Shown here piece after piece: positions 17,035-25,825 of a DNA stretch of 64,000 nt. The notes under the pieces are model-generated. The model worked only from the letters and a program-made list of their open reading frames with translations. It searched no databases and had not been told where the DNA came from. Both the position numbers and the translations under genes were made by a program. The DNA is from Ardenticatenaceae bacterium (GTDB lineage Bacteria > Chloroflexota > Anaerolineae > Promineifilales > Promineifilaceae). The DNA is taken from assembly GCA_020634235.1 (NCBI GenBank), contig JACKCB010000002.1, positions 434,001-498,000 of the forward strand, in the 5' to 3' direction. Each line of letters starts with the position of its first letter. Position 1 is the stretch's first letter.

Positions 17035-19407
17035 TTAACGTGCGACGCGTATTTGGGTCAATGTTAGCATATCCTCCATGGTGATGCGACCATCGACTAC
17101 AATTTGCAGCCGTTGGAAGCCACCATCGGGGGTACGGGTGTAGAGGCCAATGACGATGGGGTACACCCCGGCCGGGGTGTTTTCATCCACCAGCAGGGGC
17201 AGGTCCAGCGTTTGCACCTCCCCGGCCGGGTAGCGGCTGGTACCATTGGGCGGGGCCACGTCGGCGCTGGCCCAGCGCGTGGTGTCCTCATCCAGCAGTT
17301 GGGCAAAGAAGGTGTAGTCCGTGTCCAGCGGGCGCAGCGGCTGCCAGTAGAGGGTGAGGGTCAGCGCCTCCCCCGGCCGGGTAGTACGCGGCGCCACCTC
17401 ATAGCCCACCAGCAAAACCTCAGCGCCAAAATTGACCGCCGTGGCGTTAGGGAATTCGCCGGGGATGGGCTGCAAGGGCAGCACGGCCAGTGTGGCCGCC
17501 TCCTGGCCGGCCGTCGTGGGCAGCCGTTCCTCGCTGCCAAAATCATACAGCCCCACGGCCAGTTCCAACTGCGCCGGGGCAGCGGCGGTGCGCGGGACGA
17601 ACAGGCGGTAATACGTCGTTAACGATTCGCCGGGGGTAAGCAGGCTGGTGGGACGCAGCCCCTGGGCGTGGTACATATCCCGCTGGGCGATGGGCACACC
17701 CAGGACGGGGTCGTTGAGGTGTACAAAGACGCTCCAATCCCGCCCGGCCGGGGCCAGCACCTGCCAGTTCAGAACCACGTCCACCCAATCCCCCGGCCGG
17801 AGCGTGCTGCTGGCCGGGTCGGGCGGCAGCACGGCGTAGCCGGTGAGGCGCAGTGTGTCGCCAAAAGTCACGGCGGCCGGTTGGGCCACGTAGGGGCGCG
17901 GCGGCGCGTAGGCGGCCGGGTCGTAGGCGGGCCGGATCCAGAGCCAGGGGGCAGCGGCGGCCACCAGGAAGAGGAAAGTGGACAAAACGGCCAGGATGCC
18001 CCCGGCCGGGCGGCGCGGCAGCCAGCCCACCAGCCCCACCACCAGCAGCACCGTCAGGGTGGAGATGGCGGTGAAGACCAGCCGCCCCTGCGATGACCAG
18101 GTGGTGGTGGCCCAACTGATCAGGCCATAGACCACGGCGGCCGAAAAGAGCAGGCTGACCACCAGCGGGAAATAGCCCACCACCAGGTCCAGCAGCCCGG
18201 CCAGGAGACCGGGCAACGTGCGCCCGCCGGTCAGGGCCAGGCGGCGGGCGCGAATCTCTTGCAGCAGGTAGAGGGGAAAACCCAAGACGCCCAGCAGCAG
18301 CACGCCGTTGAGCAGGCGGTAGATCCAGGTGGCCATGGGCACGTTGACCCCGCCGAACAGCCCCCAGTAGGCCAGCAGGAAGCCCCAGCGCTCATCCCAC
18401 AGTTGGGCCAGGCTGGCCGGCTGCGGCCGCTGCCCCAGGACGGCGATGAAGGCGTTCCAGCCCAGCCAGTCGCCGTAGAGCTGGATGTTGCGGTAGTACC
18501 ACCAGCCGGCAATGAGCAGCACGGGGATGAGCAGCAGGCCAAAGGCGAGCAGGCTGCGCCCCAGCAGGCGCAGCAACTGCCTGAGGAAGGCGGGCAGCGT
18601 CGTAGCCGTCTCCCCCGTCTCCCCCGTCTCCCCCGTCTCCCCCGTCTCCCCCGGCCGGGCCTGCCATTGGGCGATGAACAGGGTGCCCAGGGCCAGGGGG
18701 ATGAGGGCCAGGGTGCCCTCTTTGGTGAGCGCGGCCAGGCCGATGACGCCCCCGGTGATGAGGATCTGGACCAGCCCGCCCCGGCCGGGACGCGGCCGGC
18801 GCACCAGTTCAATGAGCAGCAGCACGCCGAGCGAGGCGAGCATGATGGCCAGGTTGTCGTTGTTGACCGCGCCGCTGATGAACAGGAACATGGGCATGAA
18901 GGCGTTGACGGCGGCCGCCCCCAGGGCGATTTCCGCCCGGCCGGGGGCGACGTGGCGGGCGATGGCGTAGGTGAGGGTGACGGTGACCGCGCCCATGAGC
19001 ACCGAGGCCAGGCGCACCAGGCGCACGGCCAGCCGCGTTCCCTGCCAGGGGTTCCCGGCCGGGTCGTGCACGGCCAGGTTGATGTTGCCATCGGTGGTGA
19101 TGACGCCGTTGTCAACGTGGGGGTTGAGCCAGCGCACCTGGTCCATGTCGCCGGTGTCTATCCAGAAGGTGAGGGCGGCGGCGAGGTAGTAGTAGAGCGG
19201 TGGCTGGCTGGCCTCTTGTTTCCAGGGGCCGGCCAGGGCGGGGTCGAAGGCTTGCACGGGCAGGGGGTTGCCGTCGGCCAGGTGGCGGACCATGGGGTAG
19301 TGCCACAGCTCGTCGGAGGCCTCGAAGATGGGGGTGACCAGGGCGTAGCTGCTGCCCAGGAGGATGAAGAGGGCGAGGATCAGGCCCAGGAGGCGTTTTT
19401 CGCTCAT
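17035..19407 (-). CDS. GT-C-like (PMT/DUF2142-type) membrane protein
   Basis: A 790-residue protein with about 12 membrane spans in its first 500 residues and two beta-rich soluble domains behind (about 520-640 and 660-785). Near the N-terminus it has PIFEASDELWHYPMV and QPPLYYYLAA, the acidic loop plus P-P-x-Y pattern of GT-C glycosyltransferases of the PMT/ArnT/DUF2142 type, which move sugars from polyprenyl-phosphate donors outside the membrane. The exact acceptor is unknown. A cytoplasmic loop holds five tandem G-E-T units coded by a 9-bp repeat (18608-18652). The two C-terminal domains probably sit outside the cell. Confidence 0.75.
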   Translation of the reverse strand: MSEKRLLGLILALFILLGSSYALVTPIFEASDELWHYPMVRHLADGNPLPVQAFDPALAGPWKQEASQPPLYYYLAAALTFWIDTGDMDQVRWLNPHVDNGVITTDGNINLAVHDPAGNPWQGTRLAVRLVRLASVLMGAVTVTLTYAIARHVAPGRAEIALGAAAVNAFMPMFLFISGAVNNDNLAIMLASLGVLLLIELVRRPRPGRGGLVQILITGGVIGLAALTKEGTLALIPLALGTLFIAQWQARPGETGETGETGETGETATTLPAFLRQLLRLLGRSLLAFGLLLIPVLLIAGWWYYRNIQLYGDWLGWNAFIAVLGQRPQPASLAQLWDERWGFLLAYWGLFGGVNVPMATWIYRLLNGVLLLGVLGFPLYLLQEIRARRLALTGGRTLPGLLAGLLDLVVGYFPLVVSLLFSAAVVYGLISWATTTWSSQGRLVFTAISTLTVLLVVGLVGWLPRRPAGGILAVLSTFLFLVAAAAPWLWIRPAYDPAAYAPPRPYVAQPAAVTFGDTLRLTGYAVLPPDPASSTLRPGDWVDVVLNWQVLAPAGRDWSVFVHLNDPVLGVPIAQRDMYHAQGLRPTSLLTPGESLTTYYRLFVPRTAAAPAQLELAVGLYDFGSEERLPTTAGQEAATLAVLPLQPIPGEFPNATAVNFGAEVLLVGYEVAPRTTRPGEALTLTLYWQPLRPLDTDYTFFAQLLDEDTTRWASADVAPPNGTSRYPAGEVQTLDLPLLVDENTPAGVYPIVIGLYTRTPDGGFQRLQIVVDGRITMEDMLTLTQIRVAR
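18608..18652. repeat. Five tandem 9-bp units inside a coding region
   Basis: Five perfect copies of GTCTCCCCC; on the coding (minus) strand they give repeated Gly-Glu-Thr. The unit is a multiple of three, so copy-number change keeps the frame. Confidence 0.9.
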
Positions 19408-19490
19408 GGGGGATGATTGTAGCGGTTCCCGGCCGGGGTGTCACCCACGTTTGACCTGCGGAAGGGTGACGGGTCCCGGCCGGGGGTGGG

Positions 19491-21329
19491 CTAGGCAAAC
19501 AACAGCCGTTCGGTGTGGGCCTGGGTGCCGGGGGTGTAGGCCGCGGCCGCCCAACTGTCGTCCGGCTGCAAGTAGGCTCTGGCGCGGAACGCCTCATCGG
19601 GCAGGGTGTTGGCCTGGTTGCGGGCGTAAAAGTGGTTGAACAAGCGCATGAACTCGCCCAGGAAGATGTCGGCCAGGCGGGTATTGCCGCGCACAATGAG
19701 CATGTTCTCGTCGTTGTAGATGGTGGAGTTACGGCTGAAATTGGCCGAACCGGAGATGACGATGGGGTCGTCGGAGAGGGGATCGATGAGCAGGTACTTG
19801 GTGTGCAGGTATTCCACGTGGTCGTTCAGGCCGGTGAGGGTCTCGATGAGCAGGGGGCGCTCGTCGGTGTCCCCCGGCCGGGTGCGGTAGGTGTCGCCCC
19901 AGGCGATGCGGTTCTCCGGATGGGCGGCCATGGCGCGGTATTTGGCGCGCATGGTGCCGCTGTTGCTCTCCAGCAGCAGGTAGCGCAGGGGTGGTTCGCC
20001 AGCCCCGGCCGGGGGCTGGGTCACTTTGGCAAAGATTTCGTCGGCCACGGAGAAGGCGGCGGTGAAGAAGATGGCCCGGCCGGCGGCCAACCGGTCGGCG
20101 TACCATTGCAGCATGGTGGTATCCGGCCGGGGGCTGAAGATGGGGGTGATGCTGCCGGCCGGCGGTGGCCCGGCCAGGTCGGGGGTGGCGGCGGCGGTCC
20201 AGTCGGCCAGCCCGGCCACGCCCGCTTTGGCACGGCGCGGCGGATCGGCGGCCAACTGCTCCCAGTAGGCCAGGTACTTTTGGGCCACGCCTTCATCGCG
20301 CACGATGTGGCCCACGTTGGACTGGCCAAAGAGGCCGCCGGCGGTGAAGTTGGTGGAGCCGGTCCACACCTGGAGCGGCCGGCCATCCTTGAGCAGGACG
20401 ATGAATTTGTTGTGCGAGATGGTGGTGCGCTGGCGTTCGATCAGCATCGCGTCGAAGGCGGCCAGATAGGCGGGGTCGGTGAGGCCAATCTGGCTGACCG
20501 CCTGGCCGGCGGCCAGGGCCACGTCGTCGGGCTGGGTCTCTTGCACCACTTCGCGGCGCTTGTAGGTGACGGCCGGCGGGTCGTCGCCGGCGTAGGTGAC
20601 GGTGGTTACAGCGCCCGTTTTCTGCTTCAGCCGGTAGCTGCTCTCAGGTGGGGCGTGATGGATGATCTTCACGTCGACGCCGCGCTCCAGGGCATCGACG
20701 AAGGCCTGGATGGCCGGGCGGTAGGTGAATTCGTAGACTGCGGCGCGCAGGCTGTATTCGGGGCCGCTGGCCTGGGCGATGAAGGCCAGCAGTGCTTCCT
20801 CCAGGCCGCGCGACAGCCACTGCCAGGCGGCGCGGTTGGGCACATCTTCCGGCTTGACGTATTCGCGGGCGGCCGGCTGGCCGTTTTGGGACACGCGGTA
20901 CCATTTGCGGTACTGACCGAACAGGCGGCTGTAGGCCTGGCTGCCGGCCACGCCGCGGTTGAAGTGGACGGCGTGGGTCCCGTCGTCGGGGTCTTCGGTG
21001 GTGACGGTCAGTTCGACCGCTTCGCCTTTGACGAGGGCGGTGGGCTGGCCGTACATGGGCACGACGCGGTAGGTGTAGGTGGTGCCGGCGTCGACGGCGT
21101 AGTCACCCCACAGGAAGGCCTGGATGAGGGCGGGGCTGTTGGCCACGCCGGCGAATTCGCGGCCGCCGCCGATGGGGCGGAAGCGGCCGCCGGCCCCTTT
21201 GCGGCGGGTGATGGCAAAGCCTAGCAGCCCGGGGGTGGCCTGGCCGGCGGCGTTGAGGCAGAGGAGTACGACTTCGGTGCCGGCGATGGCCTGGACGGAG
21301 ATGGCCTGGTTCTGATTTCGGACACGCAT
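19491..21329 (-). CDS. Phospholipase D-like protein with two HKD-type motifs
   Basis: A 612-residue protein. The first 90 residues look like a beta-sandwich (fibronectin-like: TYTYRVVPMYG, VELTVTTEDPDDG). Two HxK motifs follow, HNKFIVLLKDG with WTGSTNFTAGG, and HTKYLLIDPLSDD with ISGSANFSRNS, which are the two halves of a PLD active site. Enzymes of this fold cut phosphodiester bonds in lipids or DNA. The substrate is open. AAGGAGAA ahead of the ATG at 21329 fixes the start; the open frame extends to 21395. About 75 bp of this gene recur in degraded form near 21510-21590, so it has been duplicated in part. Confidence 0.8.
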   Translation of the reverse strand: MRVRNQNQAISVQAIAGTEVVLLCLNAAGQATPGLLGFAITRRKGAGGRFRPIGGGREFAGVANSPALIQAFLWGDYAVDAGTTYTYRVVPMYGQPTALVKGEAVELTVTTEDPDDGTHAVHFNRGVAGSQAYSRLFGQYRKWYRVSQNGQPAAREYVKPEDVPNRAAWQWLSRGLEEALLAFIAQASGPEYSLRAAVYEFTYRPAIQAFVDALERGVDVKIIHHAPPESSYRLKQKTGAVTTVTYAGDDPPAVTYKRREVVQETQPDDVALAAGQAVSQIGLTDPAYLAAFDAMLIERQRTTISHNKFIVLLKDGRPLQVWTGSTNFTAGGLFGQSNVGHIVRDEGVAQKYLAYWEQLAADPPRRAKAGVAGLADWTAAATPDLAGPPPAGSITPIFSPRPDTTMLQWYADRLAAGRAIFFTAAFSVADEIFAKVTQPPAGAGEPPLRYLLLESNSGTMRAKYRAMAAHPENRIAWGDTYRTRPGDTDERPLLIETLTGLNDHVEYLHTKYLLIDPLSDDPIVISGSANFSRNSTIYNDENMLIVRGNTRLADIFLGEFMRLFNHFYARNQANTLPDEAFRARAYLQPDDSWAAAAYTPGTQAHTERLLFA

Positions 21330-21920
21330 GGGGATTCTCCTTGCCCGATGGTTTTGGGCAACGGGGGGTGGGAGCCAGCAGGTCTGTCTGGCCAAGCTAA
21401 TAGGAAGATTGTACCGGTTCCCGGCCGGGGTGTCACGCCAGCATTAGCCGCGGGGCGGGGTTTGGGGTATCTTTGTAGTGGTGGGTTGGAATGAAGCCCG
21501 GCCGGGGGCGGCCCGGCCAGGACAGCGTGGCTGCAGCGGTCCAGTCGGCCAGCCCGTTCACGCCCGCTTTGGTGCGCCGCGGTGGCGCCAAAGCTCATAC
21601 CACCTCGCTGGTATTGGGTTAACACTTGTTCAATTTGTAGATCGCGTAGGCCACACCGCAGCAAATTGGCCAGCGCGGTTTGCTCAATGGCGTTGAGTTC
21701 GTGGGCCAAGTGGGCGGGTTATTTCAGCGTAATTGTCTCTAGTTGCGTCATAAGATATTCCTCTAACGACTATTTTGGCAGCGGTATGATTGGGGGCATG
21801 TTGTTACAGTCATAATTTTGCCGACAAGACATCAAGCAAGCGGACGCTGATTGCCAAAGCCAAGGTTGGTAATGATCAGCTTGCTAGTGCTTTGTCGTAG
21901 CTGTAAACGTGTAGAAGCGC
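21330..21920. other. Scar region with gene fragments before the defence island
   Basis: A 591-bp stretch without an intact gene. Bases about 21510-21590 resemble 20165-20245 inside the phospholipase D-like gene. Bases 21585-21751 are a broken antitoxin-like gene. From about 21760 the composition turns AT-richer and remains so for 12 kb. The junction may mark the left edge of the acquired segment. Confidence 0.6.
21585..21751 (-). pseudogene. Truncated UPF0175-like antitoxin pseudogene
   Basis: Reading from the ATG at 21751 (GAGGAA upstream) gives MTQLETITLK, then an in-frame TAA, then AHELNAIEQTALANLLRCG, followed by DLQIEQVLTQYQRGGMSFG. Without the stop (one base change from a Leu or similar codon) this reads as the start of a UPF0175-type small protein, whose members go on with a helix-turn-helix part. 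That part is missing: the frame runs into a fragment resembling the phospholipase D gene. So the gene is broken both by a nonsense codon and by loss of its 3' end. The family call is by memory of the pattern. Confidence 0.55.
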
Positions 21921-24782
21921 ATGAAACCAAACCTCGAACAAGCTGTTAGCGCTTTGAAATCCGGCCAGAGAACGCGTGCTCGCCAGTTGTTGATCAACAT
22001 AGTTAGAGAAGATCCAAAACACGCCCCCGCATGGTATGTCCTCAGCTTCGTGGTTGATGAACTACAGCACAAAATCGATTGTTTGCAGCGGGTAGTCAAA
22101 TATGCACCTGCTCACAACAAGGCACAGGCTCTGTTGCAGGAATTGGAACTTTCAAATCATGGAGATAGCAGCAATCCCGACGATCAATTGGTTCTAGACG
22201 CAGAATCTCCAACTAAACCAAACATACGAGATGCTCAACCGGCAGAACACCATATCATACATAATCGCATTTATGAAACATCTTCAATATTAGCCGCAGT
22301 TACACCCACAGATCGCAGGCAACCCCTTTTCAGGGGCCCATTCTCCATTCGTGACTCTCGTTGTATATGGCAACTGAGTGACCCAGGTGTTAAAGAGCCG
22401 TACAAAAAACCGGATGTTCTGCGATTTTTGATTGAGGATTTGGCCAGATTCCCAATTATTACCAGCCCACATCAGGAGACGTTGTTGGGTATTCAGTTGC
22501 AGGCAGCCCCCCGCCTGGCTGTTGTTTTGGCTGACTGGAAATCTCAAAAGGATACAATAACTTGTACCCAGTTTCTTTGCCAAGAATTGCTTGCAACCTG
22601 GGGCCACTTCGAACAAGAGTACATAAAAACGGACTTGCAGCTTCCGAAATTGGAAATCTGGGCAGCCGAATTGAATGTGGCGCGTCGAGATGTTTATACG
22701 GTAAAACGTTCTCGGATTCTCCGGTTTATACGCCGAGTACAATCACTGCCTGATAAAGCTATTGTTGAAAGTTTACTAGGGATGGTTTATCAGATTGTCG
22801 AAATAATGGCCATTTTCCCAGGAGACACATTGGCACAACTGGCTCGCTACATTGGCACGCATCAATGTCTGCCGTCCTGCGCTCAACTCGTGGATTGGCT
22901 TCCTGCTGAATGTGTTACCCTTGAACAACTAGCTGCAAATCGCACGAAGCAAACACAACACGTACTCACCAATGGCTACTTACGTTACGCATTACGTATT
23001 GCTCAAGGGTATGTGGGCCAAGGGATAGACTATGAAGATTTGGTGCAAGCCGGGTTTATTGGGTTGTCACGAGCCGCAAGCAAATTTGATTATCGTGTAC
23101 AGGCCAGGTTTGGTACATATGCCACAAGTTGGATATGGCAGGCCGTAGGTCGGGAGCTGGCCGATCAAGGACGTACCATTCGTTTACCTGTTCATATACA
23201 GGAAAATTTGCGTAAATGGCGTATTGCTTGTGATTTATATGATGATGGTCTTCAAGACTCAATCTTGAACCCTCTTGTCTTGCTGCACGCCGGCTTGTTG
23301 GAACAAGCGGATTATGAGCAAGTTACAAAGATGATGGGTGACGACTGTGATTTGCCGCCAGGTGTGGCGGATAGATACGAGCAAGCGATTGACAAAGCCA
23401 GTAAACTACGTGCAAATGATGTGCAGTTTCTTTCTTTGTCCGAAGTTCACTTCATCATACCCGAAGAATCAAACGATGTAATCGAATCGGTTGAGGAGCT
23501 TGTGCCGGATGAGAACGCTTCGGTAGAAACTGCCATTGATAGGCCCTTTGTCCGCCAGTTGATTGAAGACCATATTTTTCCTTTTCTAACAGATAGAGAG
23601 CGTGAAGTATTGATGCTACGTTGTGGATGGGAAGATGGTCAAGAACGAACTTTGGAAGAAGTTGGCGCCCAATATGACCTTACACGCGAACGGATCAGAC
23701 AGATTGAGGCAAAAGCACACAAGAAATTGGGAAATCGGCTGGCTTTGGGCCTATTGCCAAACTTTCAAGAATTGATAATAGAGGAAGAGTTATCTCCTTC
23801 ATGGCAATCGAATGTTCAACTAATCTTTCCTTCGTCTGAAAGATATAAAGACGCAGATTCGACAGATTTGAGTCGGCTAAATAGCTTACTATCACAGCTT
23901 CCGCGCAGTGATTGGGTTCAGGGTCGCTCCGGCATTCAAAATGGGAAACGACAAGAGCAATTGGTTGCCGCACTAGAACAATTGGCTGTGCCAGCCCATG
24001 TGTCTGAAATAGCTGAACAACTTAATAGCGTTGTGGAGGGCAAAGAACTGGAAGACCCTCATATTTATTCTTTGCTCGTGCGAGATGAAGAAACTTTCAT
24101 TTTATTGGGGCAAGGCATTTTCAGCCTTGTGAAGTGGGAACGAAATAGGGAAAAGGAGCCTTTCCCAATATTGCCTTGCTGCCCTATGCCCTTGCCTGAT
24201 CCACCTGATTATGAGGATGCATTCTTTGAATCAGTGCTGGTAGGGCAAGCGGCATTGGCACAGGGCTTGACTGCCGACCAGTTTCTGCGGCAAATGTTTA
24301 AGTGGGCGAAAGAAGAGCCAGAGATACCAAACTGGTTTGCCCAAACTATTTTATCTGCCTATTATTTGGTTGATCTCATTCCCTATACGTTCTATTTTGG
24401 CGGGGACAACCCGATTTTACGCTGCACATTGCCAGCATCCAGTATTCAGGAATTACGCTATCATTGCCTGAGTAGCTTAACCAAAAGGCTGGCAGCGATG
24501 CCAGAGTTTTGGTGGTTGTTCCAGCAGAATCAGCCAGCGCGGCCTGCCGATTTGGGGGAACAATTCACCGATATACACCCATTTGGGCTGGATGATGTAT
24601 TGCAACGGTTGCGCTTGCTGGCAAGTTTGGGCGCGGCGCAGAAGTTGAAGTATGGGGAGTACCGGCTCACGCCATTGGGTGAGGCATGTGCCAATCGGTG
24701 GAAGCGGGAAGTGGTGGTGGAGACGACCGTTGCCTCTGAACCTACTCTTTTACATAATTTTGCCGATTTTATTGAATGGTAA
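21921..24782 (+). CDS. Sigma-70-like protein with TPR head and HARE-HTH part
   Basis: A 953-residue protein, far longer than a usual sigma factor. The order is: a TPR-like helical head (residues 1-75, SGQRTRARQLLINIV, HAPAWYVLSFV), a linker, a region-1.2-like helix set (about 170-200), sigma region 2 (about 350-425: DYEDLVQAGFIGLSRAASKFD, FGTYATSWIWQAV), region 3, then region 4 with a helix-turn-helix (about 557-610: TLEEVGAQYDLTRERIRQIEAKA). Next comes a HARE-HTH-like segment (about 675-735: LVAALEQLAVPAHVSEIAEQL). The last 200 residues are unassigned. It probably directs RNA polymerase, perhaps to the promoter of its own operon. It overlaps the next gene by 7 nt. Base use is AT-rich unlike the host. 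Confidence 0.8.
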   Translation: MKPNLEQAVSALKSGQRTRARQLLINIVREDPKHAPAWYVLSFVVDELQHKIDCLQRVVKYAPAHNKAQALLQELELSNHGDSSNPDDQLVLDAESPTKPNIRDAQPAEHHIIHNRIYETSSILAAVTPTDRRQPLFRGPFSIRDSRCIWQLSDPGVKEPYKKPDVLRFLIEDLARFPIITSPHQETLLGIQLQAAPRLAVVLADWKSQKDTITCTQFLCQELLATWGHFEQEYIKTDLQLPKLEIWAAELNVARRDVYTVKRSRILRFIRRVQSLPDKAIVESLLGMVYQIVEIMAIFPGDTLAQLARYIGTHQCLPSCAQLVDWLPAECVTLEQLAANRTKQTQHVLTNGYLRYALRIAQGYVGQGIDYEDLVQAGFIGLSRAASKFDYRVQARFGTYATSWIWQAVGRELADQGRTIRLPVHIQENLRKWRIACDLYDDGLQDSILNPLVLLHAGLLEQADYEQVTKMMGDDCDLPPGVADRYEQAIDKASKLRANDVQFLSLSEVHFIIPEESNDVIESVEELVPDENASVETAIDRPFVRQLIEDHIFPFLTDREREVLMLRCGWEDGQERTLEEVGAQYDLTRERIRQIEAKAHKKLGNRLALGLLPNFQELIIEEELSPSWQSNVQLIFPSSERYKDADSTDLSRLNSLLSQLPRSDWVQGRSGIQNGKRQEQLVAALEQLAVPAHVSEIAEQLNSVVEGKELEDPHIYSLLVRDEETFILLGQGIFSLVKWERNREKEPFPILPCCPMPLPDPPDYEDAFFESVLVGQAALAQGLTADQFLRQMFKWAKEEPEIPNWFAQTILSAYYLVDLIPYTFYFGGDNPILRCTLPASSIQELRYHCLSSLTKRLAAMPEFWWLFQQNQPARPADLGEQFTDIHPFGLDDVLQRLRLLASLGAAQKLKYGEYRLTPLGEACANRWKREVVVETTVASEPTLLHNFADFIEW

Positions 24783-25825
24783 CAGCTATGCGTGATGATT
24801 TACTTTTCTTTACTTCATTGACTTTGACTCAAAGTGACATCCGTAAAATAGTGACCTTTATGAGCGAGTCTGGATTAAAGGTTAATAACTATCTGGATAA
24901 CGTCTTGGTGTCACCTTTGTTTGCTTCCGCGGAATCTTTAGGACGCATCAAACATCTAAAAGAGCAATACAACACAAAAGTCATGTTTGATAGCGGTGGG
25001 TATTTTGTCCAAACTGGCAAAATAACTTATGAGGAACTTTACTATCCCTTGCTACAGTTCTATCTGGCAAATACATGGGCTGACATATACACGCTGCCAG
25101 ACCATGTTCCTGTTTCCCAAGATTCAGAAGATAGAGTTTGGGGCAAGGTAGAGGATACTGTTCGTTATAGCAGATTGTTTTTTGCTGAACTACCCCCAGA
25201 GTTAAAAGATCGAGCTTTGCCCGTTGTTCAAGGCCATACTTATGAACAGGTAGACTATTGCCTAAAGATGCACCTTGATTTGGGCGTTAAGCAAGTAGGC
25301 TTTGGTAGCTTTGGTACAGCTGGGCAAAATAAGGAATCAAACATTGCCACATATGGGTCAGTGGCTCTTGCGCGACATGTTGTAGAAGCAGCTAAAACAC
25401 AAAATGTTAAAGTCCACTTTTTCGGTCTAGGCGCACCTGCTCTAGTAGCCATGATTTATGGGAATGGAGCTTATTCTTTTGATTCATCATCTTGGATAAA
25501 GGCGGCCGGCTTTGGGCAGGTGTTTTTACCTTTTATGAGGGCATACAACATTTCGCATCGGAACAGGGGAGCGGAAATGCAGAAAGGTATCACTGTTACA
25601 CAATTCCGCGAATTGTGTAATCTCACACATCATTCATGCCCATTTTGTGCTGATATTGAGCAGTTGCAGTCTCGAAAGATGTACAGGACTTTGCATAATC
25701 TAATCGTCATCAAAGATACTGTGCAGATGATCAACTCTGGCTTATATAAACAGGTTCAAACAATCTATCAGCAAGGTTCTCCACGTTATCAACAGGAGTA
25801 TGAAAAATGGCTGGCAATCGCTTAA
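24776..25825 (+). CDS. DpdA-like guanine transglycosylase (TGT fold)
   Basis: A 349-residue protein with the features of the tRNA-guanine transglycosylase superfamily in its DNA-modifying DpdA branch. FDSGGY at 71-76 holds the general acid/base Asp (D72); VVQGHTYEQVD (150-160) and GFGSFG (175-180) line the substrate pocket; YSFDSSSW (233-240) holds the probable nucleophile D236. The zinc site seems to be C281 or C288, C291 and H307 (HSCPFC then LHN). DpdA enzymes swap guanine in DNA for a 7-deazaguanine such as preQ0. No preQ0 synthesis gene (folE, queC, queD, queE) is in the window. The first ATG overlaps the sigma-like gene; a start at 24788 is possible. Confidence 0.75.
   Translation: MVTAMRDDLLFFTSLTLTQSDIRKIVTFMSESGLKVNNYLDNVLVSPLFASAESLGRIKHLKEQYNTKVMFDSGGYFVQTGKITYEELYYPLLQFYLANTWADIYTLPDHVPVSQDSEDRVWGKVEDTVRYSRLFFAELPPELKDRALPVVQGHTYEQVDYCLKMHLDLGVKQVGFGSFGTAGQNKESNIATYGSVALARHVVEAAKTQNVKVHFFGLGAPALVAMIYGNGAYSFDSSSWIKAAGFGQVFLPFMRAYNISHRNRGAEMQKGITVTQFRELCNLTHHSCPFCADIEQLQSRKMYRTLHNLIVIKDTVQMINSGLYKQVQTIYQQGSPRYQQEYEKWLAIA

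Noticed and set aside
19515..21224. Long + strand open frame opposite the phospholipase D-like gene
   Set aside because: It is a shadow of the minus-strand gene, with low-complexity composition and no recognisable motif.
24776..25825. Reading the transglycosylase as a housekeeping tRNA TGT
   Set aside because: The usual bacterial TGT motifs around GGFQ, GGLAVGE and the FDCVLPTR segment are replaced by FDSGGY, GFGSFG and FDSSSW, and it lies in a defence-type operon; the DpdA-like reading fits better, though it is not proven.
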